From positions 172,001 through 236,000 of the forward strand of contig JAODUO010000440.1 in assembly GCA_025642075.2 (NCBI GenBank): DNA of 64,000 nt, written 5' to 3'. A model generated the notes under the pieces. That model did not search any database. It was not told the DNA's origin and saw only the letters and a program-made list of their open reading frames with translations. The translations under genes and the position numbers were made by a program. Below, one piece after another: positions 52,301 through 61,300 of the stretch (positions are counted from its first letter, which is position 1; each line of letters opens with the position of its first letter). This DNA is from Ridgeia piscesae. Taxonomy: Eukaryota > Annelida > Polychaeta > Sabellida > Siboglinidae.

Positions 52301-55300
52301 AGAGATCATAAAATTGAGACCATGCAGCACAAATACATAATTTCTACTCATTCAACAATACACAAGTCCTCAAAGAAATTCTAACAACCTTCATAACGCC
52401 ATTTCTCTTGGGAACTCATTCATTGGGTACTGGCGGATGAGCGCGTCATTGTGCGCTTACATCATGTAGTATTTGGTGCACGTTACATTTTCAGATCTCT
52501 AAGAAAATGTTTGTTTGTTATCAATTGTAAGTTTTTTATTAATAAAATAACTACTCACCGATGGTGTTACAAATCCCAATTAATAACGGAATGGATATTC
52601 GAGTGTGATGTAACATTGGGACTTGTTTGTGTTCATCGATATACAAACACTAGGGGAACATTATTGTTTTATAGTCACAATAATGTCATGCGGGTGGTGT
52701 TATTTACAGATACTGCAAAGCTGGCGGCCATTTTCCAAAACAACCACACGCTGAAGCGTGGCCGTGAGTCTCCCATGGTCATCTCTGACTCCAGCAACGA
52801 GGCCAAAGAAATCAGTGCAGAAAAGAGGCAATTTCTGTTGAGCGGAGTCCCAGAGGAGTTACACAAACGACTCGCTCTCACTACGACGGAAGTTGACACC
52901 GTGAATTGTCCCCCATGGCCGACGGTCAGCCACGTCCAGCAGGCGGGGATCAACACACAGCTGGACACTGCTTCCAACTCTGTGGATGTGTGGAATCTTC
53001 CAGAAGTCTTGTTGGATATTCCTCTCCAGAAACAAGAGGAAACGGGTGTTTGTGCAGCCCCAAAGTGGGATTTGGGAAGTTTCCTGGAATCTAGGGAGAC
53101 TGGGAGAAAACACGGAGAGGACAAATTTGAAATGGTAAAGCTTTCCACATTGACAAATTAGTGCTTCTATTGCATTCTACACATATTGGGTGTAATTAAT
53201 ATGGAGGTTACTCTTAAATGCTACTTGGTAATCAAGAATAGGAGCTTTTGGAATTGCATTAAAAAAATTCTTTAAAACTTTTGTTGTAATTTAATTATAC
53301 TTTTTTATTTTTAACATACACAAATTGTTGATCTATAAAACACCTGCCATGTATAACATGGCACCATATTCTTATTTTCATGCAGAAATGTATAGTAATG
53401 AAGAAAATTGGAAAAACTAGAACATTTACATTGTCATTGAGTAGATAGGAACTAATCAATCCAAATGCAGCTTGAGTGTAATGATGCGCCCAGTGATAAC
53501 AGATGTGAAAGGATGAACAATTCTGTTAACTCTACTGTGGCTCCGTGCTCATGAAACCTTGGTCACATCCTCTAAGTGGTATGTTCTTATATTTTGGCAA
53601 TGATTTTTCAGGCGTTTCAACTGTTTTTGTCCTCAGAAGCGTGAGATTGGAGCGAGACTGAGCAGTGAGGTCGTGTCATGGCTGCTGGCCGAGATTATTA
53701 CCCAGAATGCATCCTACCCAGCTGTCAGGATGTACAGACATCTGATGAAGAGAAGGCTGGCTGCAGAAGTGCATTCCTCTGGTGTGTGTCTCTAACTCAC
53801 ATATTGCTGTGTTTTACTGGGTTAAAAGAACACAAAGAGTGAAGCAATGATTACATTTGGTGGAGAGAACATATTTAGTATGTTCTGTATTAAGAATGTT
53901 CTTATTAAAATGTGACATGTACATATGTTGAATGCATCACATGATGACTCTGTCTATTTCTATTAGACACTGGCAAGAAGGCCATACTTTGGATGCTGGT
54001 GGGTAACTACACAGTCACCAAGGGCGGTTTCCCAAAGAGTTTGTTGCTGATGTAACTTTTTTATTGTTGCAAGTTGCGTAAAATGTCGGCTGATTGGTGG
54101 CTGTTTATGTAGCCACTCACATAATCAGTGGCAGAAAACATGATACATTGTAGACAGTTGGTAACACGAACGATAGGAACACGTACCTGTGATGTTGACT
54201 AGATAGATGATCACTTTACACATGCATACAGCTGTGCCATGTGCACACACATATACCTGTGTACACACATGCATATGCAAGCTGGCTTGTTAAAACTTAG
54301 ATTTACTGATATATTTGTGTTCTGTAGACAGCGGCAACGTGGAGAAGACCAGTGGAGAGAAGGAGAAGGAGAAGGAGGACAAGGCAGGAGCCAATAAACG
54401 GAAATTAGATCACGTTTCCGCGGAGACAGGCACCAGTCACACAAACAAGAAGAGCAGAAGTTCCCGCGAACGCAGAGGAGATCATGATGATCACAAAAGA
54501 GATCACAAGGGTGATCACAGTGATAATCATAAAGGTGATCACAATGGTGATCATAAAGGTACTCACAAGAGTGATCACAAAGGTAATCACAAGAGTGATC
54601 ACAAAGGTAATCACAAGAGTGATCATAAAGGTACTCACAAGAGTGATCACAAGGGAGATCACACAAATGATCACAAGAGTGATCACAAAGGTGATCACAA
54701 AGATAATCTGCCAGAAAATCATGATCACGAAGAGAAAAAACTTGGAGGGAGTGTTCGAAGTAAGAGAGAAAGCAGGAACAGGAGCCATTCCAGGCCAAGG
54801 GAAGGGAAGATGGAGGCAGGGAAGAGTGAGGCAGAATCTACTGGCAAAGAAACAGGTGAAGATGGTTTATCTTATACTTGTTATGCTTTTCAATGTTTGT
54901 TTGGCTCTGGGAAGTTTTCTTTCTGATCTTTATTTATGATGACAGATCTCCTTCATAAAGACTTGACATGTAATGCCATCTAGTGGGTTCATAAAAATGA
55001 GTTGTATTTAGCTGTCAGTAAACTTAAAAGTCATGTTAGTTTAGTGTATGGCGGCACATAATCTAGAGGTTCCAGTGTTGAATGCTCCTGCAGCAGTTTG
55101 AGTGTTGGGTTAGTTCGTTTACTTCTTGTCTTTACAGTTTGAGTGTTGGGTTAGTTCGTTTACTTGTCTTTACAGTTCACCAACAATATGAATGAATACA
55201 AGACTGGTGGATATTTATATATGAATAGTCTTTGTGCAGTAAGAGTAAGAGTGTCTGAATACTTCCCAGAGAAACCAAGATGGTGTCTGATTGAACATGT

Positions 55301-58300
55301 TAAAGATAATGTAGACATTTATATAGCAGTATATAATAGTGCCGAATCCGCTTAACGGGCGATGTAAATAGACCTGCAAAAATTAAATAAGACTAACAAA
55401 AATAAATGATTAAAAATAAATATATTAAATAGATACTGTGTTAAAATAAGAGTTTCTTTTTACAGTTGATTGCGGCAGTCTGTGGACAGATAAATACGCT
55501 CCGGTCAACTCTGCGGGTGTGTTGGGAAACTGGAGCTGTGTTGGGAAACTGAAGGGGTGGCTGAAGGATTGGAAGACGGTCACTGACCGCCAGGCAAGGC
55601 AGGAGGCGAGAGAGAGAAAGAAACAGCAGAAAAAGGAGAGGGAAACAAAATGTAAGTTTTTTAAAGACTGAAATGTGTCGAGTTGTTTTGTGAGTATTAT
55701 TTTACTGGGAATTTAATGGTGGTGATTATCAAATAATGTTCTCAAATTGTTGTTTGGGTCAGTTGTAATTACTTGTAAAATGTATATGTTTTATGTTATT
55801 GTTTTATTTTACATATATTGAGCCATACATGCCTGGCAGTTGTCGCTGAAATTTTGAATATTTGTCATACGAGATAAAACAGTTGATTGTCATCTAATTC
55901 ATGTAGCTCTATGGACGTAGAAAGCATCAATACTTATGATTACTGGGCTTTGGTAATAATGTCATATAAAGTAGTTGTTCTCAAGATTTCAGTACAAATG
56001 TACATGGTCAACAAAGCAACAAGTTTGGTATATTACCGATCACTGAATTTCAGAATGAGAATGTATAAAAGACACATGTCATTGTTTTTGATTGGCTAGC
56101 TGCGGGAAAGGACGACTCCGATTGGTGGTCAGACGAGGACGATTTTGATATGGGTGACTCTCGCCATGGCGACCACGACAGTGACAGTGATGGTAACGAA
56201 TTGTGTAACACTATGCTGGTTACGGGGCCTCACGGAATTGGCAAGACTTCAATGGTGTACGCTGTGGCCCAAGAACTGGGGTACAAGGTGAATGAGAATG
56301 TTATTTTTGTGTTTGGATGTCTGGTTGGTACAGGTGGGTTCCTGCAACGATTTGATGTAAACGTTTGTAAGAACGTGGATGTCTTTCTGCAATAGTTTCA
56401 GGTGAATGTTCAGTGAGGATGTCTGTGTGACATGGATGTCTTTCTGCAATAGTTTCAGGTGAATGTTCAGTGAGGATGTCTGTGTGACATGGATGTCTTT
56501 CTGCAATAGTTTCAGGTGAATGTTCAGTGAGGATGTCTGTGTGACATGGATGTCTTTCTGCAATAGTTTCAGGTGAATGTTCAGTGAGGATGTCTGTGTG
56601 ACATGGATGTCTGTCTGCAGATGTTTGAGGTGAATGTTCAGTGAGGATGTCTGTGACATGGATGTCTGTCTGCAGATGTTTGAGGTGAATGTTCAGTGAG
56701 GATGTCTGTGTGACATGGATGTCTGTCTGCAGGTGTTTGAGGTGAATGTTCAGTGAGGATGTCTGTGTGACATGGATGTCTGTCTGCAGGTGTTTGAGGT
56801 GAATGTTCAGTGAGGATGTCTGTGTGACATGGATGTCTTTCTGCAGATGTTTGAGGTGAATGTTCAGTGAGGATGTCTGTGTGACATGAATGTCTGTCTG
56901 CAGGTGTTTGAGGTGAATGTTCAGTGAGGATGTCTGTGTGACATGGATGTCTTTCTGCAGATGTTTGAGGTGAATGTTCAGTGAGGATGTCTGTGTGACA
57001 TGGATGTCTGTCTGCAGGTGTTTGAGGTGAATGTTCAGTGAGGATGTCTGTGTGACATGGATGTCTTTCTGCAGGTGTTTGAGGTGAATGTTCAGTGAGG
57101 ATGTCTGTGACATGGATGTCTGTCTGCAGATGTTTGAGGTGAATGTTCAGTGAGGATGTCTGTGTGACATGGATGTCTTTCTGCAGATGTTTGAGGTGAA
57201 TGTTCAGTGAGGATGTCTGTGTGACATGGATGTCTTTCTGCAGATGTTTGAGGTGAATGTTCAGTGAGGATGTCTGTGTGACATGGATGTCTGTCTGCAG
57301 GTGTTTGAGGTGAATGTTCAGTGAGGATGTCTGTGTGACATGGATGTCTGTCTGCAGGTGTTTGAGGTGAATGTTCAGTGAGGATGTCTGTGTGACATGG
57401 ATGTCTGTCTGCAGGTGTTTGAGGTGAATGTTCAGTGAGGATGTCTGTGACATGGATGTCTGTCTGCAATAGTTTCAGGTGAATGTTCAGTGAGGATGTC
57501 TGTGACATGGATGTCTGTCTGCAGATGTTTGAGGTGAATGTTCAGTGAGGATGTCTGTGTGACATGGATGTCTGTCTGCAGGTGTTTGAGGTGAATGTTC
57601 AGTGAGGATGTCTGTGTGACATGGATGTCTTTCTGCAGATGTTTGAGGTGAATGTTCAGTGAGGATGTCTGTGTGACATGGATGTCTGTCTGCAGGTGTT
57701 TGAGGTGAATGTTCAGTGAGGATGTCTGTGTGACATGGATGTCTTTCTGCAGATGTTTGAGGTGAATGTTCAGTGAGGATGTCTGTGTGACATGGATGTC
57801 TGTCTGCAGGTGTTTGAGGTGAATGTTCAGTGAGGATGTCTGTGTGACATGGATGTCTTTCTGCAGGTGTTTGAGGTGAATGTTCAGTGAGGATGTCTGT
57901 GACATGGATGTCTGTCTGCAGATGTTTGAGGTGAATGTTCAGTGAGGATGTCTGTGTGACATGGATGTCTTTCTGCAGATGTTTGAGGTGAATGTTCAGT
58001 GAGGATGTCTGTGTGACATGGATGTCTTTCTGCAGATGTTTGAGGTGAATGTTCAGTGAGGATGTCTGTGTGACATGGATGTCTGTCTGCAGGTGTTTGA
58101 GGTGAATGTTCAGTGAGGATGTCTGTGTGACATGGATGTCTGTCTGCAGGTGTTTGAGGTGAATGTTCAGTGAGGATGTCTGTGTGACATGGATGTCTGT
58201 CTGCAGGTGTTTGAGGTGAATGTTCAGTGAGGATGTCTGTGACATGGATGTCTGTCTGCAGATGTTTGAGGTGAATGTTCAGTGAGGATGTCTGTGTGAC

Positions 58301-61300
58301 ATGGATGTCTGTCTGCAGGTGTTTGAGGTGAATGTTCAGTGAGGATGTCTGTGTGACATGGATGTCTTTCTGCAGATGTTTGAGGTGAATGTTCAGTGAG
58401 GATGTCTGTGTGACATGGATGTCTTTCTGCAGATGTTTGAGGTGAATGTTCAGTGAGGATGTCTGTGTGACATGGATGTCTGTCTGCAGGTGTTTGAGGT
58501 GAATGTTCAGTGAGGATGTCTGTGTGACATGGATGTCTTTCTGCAGATGTTTGAGGTGAATGTTCAGTGAGGATGTCTGTGTGACATGGATGTCTGTCTG
58601 CAGGTGTTTGAGGTGAATGTTCAGTGAGGATGTCTGTGTGACATGGATGTCTTTCTGCAGGTGTTTGAGGTGAATGTTCAGTGAGGATGTCTGTGACATG
58701 GATGTCTGTCTGCAGATGTTTGAGGTGAATGTTCAGTGAGGATGTCTGTGTGACATGGATGTCTTTCTGCAGATGTTTGAGGTGAATGTTCAGTGAGGAT
58801 GTCTGTGTGACATGGATGTCTTTCTGCAGATGTTTGAGGTGAATGTTCAGTGAGGATGTCTGTGTGACATGGATGTCTGTCTGCAGGTGTTTGAGGTGAA
58901 TGTTCAGTGAGGATGTCTGTGTGACATGGATGTCTGTCTGCAGGTGTTTGAGGTGAATGTTCAGTGAGGATGTCTGTGTGACATGGATGTCTGTCTGCAG
59001 GTGTTTGAGGTGAATGTTCAGTGAGGATGTCTGTGTGACATGGATGTCTGTCTGCAGATGTTTGAGGTGAATGTTCAGTGAGGATGTCTGTGTGACATGG
59101 ATGTCTTTCTGCAGATGTTTGAGGTGAATGTTCAGTGAGGATGTCTGTGTGACATGGATGTCTTTCTGCAGGTGTTTGAGGTGAATGTTCAGTGAGGATG
59201 TCTGTGTGACATGGATGTCTGTCTGCAGGTGTTTGAGGTGAATGTTCAGTGAGGATGTCTGTGTGACATGGATGTCTGTCTGCAGGTGTTTGAGGTGAAT
59301 GTTCAGTGAGGATGTCTGTGTGACATGGATGTCTGTCTGCAGATGTTTGAGGTGAATGTTCAGTGAGGATGTCTGTGTGACATGGATGTCTGTCTGCAGG
59401 TGTTTGAGGTGAATGTTCAGTGAGGATGTCTGTGTGACATGGATGTCTTTCTGCAGATGTTTGAGGTGAATGTTCAGTGATGATGTCTGTGTGACATGGA
59501 TGTCTTTCTGCAGGTGTTTGAGGTGAATGTTCAGTGAGGATGTCTGTGTGACATGGATGTCTGTCTGCAGGTGTTTGAGGTGAATGTTCAGTGAGGATGT
59601 CTGTGACATGGATGTCTGTCTGCAGGTGTTTGAGGTGAATGTTCAGTGAGGATGTCTGTGTGACATGGATGTCTGTCTGCAGGTGTTTGAGGTGAATGTT
59701 CAGTGAGGATGTCTGTGACATGGATGTCTGTCTGCAGGTGTTTGAGGTGAATGTTCAGTGAGGATGTCTGTGTGACATGGATGTCTGTCTGCAGGTGTTT
59801 GAGGTGAATGTTCAGTGAGGATGTCTGTGTGACATGGATGTCTGTCTGCAGATGTTTGAGGTGAATGTTCAGTGAGGATGTCTGTGTGACATGGATGTCT
59901 GTCTGCAGGTGTTTGAGGTGAATGTTCAGTGAGGATGTCTGTGTGACATGGATGTCTTTCTGCAGATGTTTGAGGTGAATGTTCAGTAAGGATGTCTGTG
60001 TGACATGGATGTCTGTCTGCAGATGTTTGAGGTGAATGTTCAGTGAGGATGTCTGTGTGACATGGATGTCTGTCTGCAGGTGTTTGAGGTGAATGTTCAG
60101 TGAGGATGTCTGTGTGACATGGATGTCTGTCTGCAGATGTTTGAGGTGAATGTTCAGTGAGGATGTCTGTGTGACATGGATGTCTGTCTGCAGGTGTTTG
60201 AGGTGAATGTTCAGTGAGGATGTCTGTGTGACATGGATGTCTGTCTGCAGATGTTTGAGGTGAATGTTCAGTGAGGATGTCTGTGTGACATGGATGTCTG
60301 TCTGCAGGTGTTTGAGGTGAATGTTCAGTGAGGATGTCTGTGTGACATGGATGTCTGTCTGCAGGTGTTTGAGGTGAATGTTCAGTGAGGATGTCTGTGT
60401 GACATGGATGTCTTTCTGCAGGTGTTTGAGGTGAATGCATCGTCACAGCGAAGCGGCAGACAGGTGTTGTCTCGACTCCAGGAGGCCACTCAGTCTCACC
60501 AGGTGTCGAAGAAGAACCTCCCAGACCTGATGTCTGTCATGTCCAAGATGTGTGCAGCGCCCTCTACTGGTAAGTGGGTGTTGCAAAACCCAGTCAAAGT
60601 ATTGATTGCATGACTGACTCTCAACGTTGGGGACTGTGTGTCCCTTGTGAATAGGAGAATCACATTAATGTCGGTCCCATTTCAGTTTTGTATGTTCCAC
60701 ATATGGTTCTATTTTTAATATGTATTAGACTTGTGCAGTGTAGTGTGTTCACATAAGTTCACGTGTTTAAAATATGTTACACATTATATGGAGGGGTAGG
60801 TTTCTTCCAGAAGAAAGCAAACCCTGATATGGAGGGTAGATTGGTCATCACAACTGATTGCATGGAAAATAATTATAGTGGTACCATCTGGTGGAAAAAC
60901 TAAATCTTAGCGCAGGTAGACATGAATAGTAATTTGACATCATAAATAAATCGCAATGTCACCACATTGGTATGAGACAGTTGAATCAATGCTAAATGTT
61001 TACAAACCTACAGGACCATCCTTTGAACTTTGACTGGTCAGTGTGAGACAATTCAGTCTTTCAAATACTTTTTATGACAATCGCATATCAGTGAATATGA
61101 ATAACTTCTTTACAATATTGTAATTGCGGTAATACAAAGATTTACTGTATTTAAAGCCGCACCTTAACTTTGGCGTTTTCGTCCTCATTTCGGCTACACA
61201 CAACTGTATTAGTAGCCGCGGCTAGTAATACAGGATTTACGGTACTGTTAATGTAACTTTTCTTGCAACAGAAATAGTCTGAATACATTCATGTCCAATT

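Noticed and set aside
53608..53636. Earlier acceptor (TTTTTCAG) for ATAD5 exon 7
   Set aside because: Reading from it meets a TGA in frame after ten codons; the downstream CCTCAG at 53636 keeps the conserved frame.
56249..60446. Many minus-strand open frames with a 19-residue repeat
   Set aside because: They follow from the 57-bp period (divisible by three) of the intronic minisatellite; frames shift wherever a 55-bp unit occurs.
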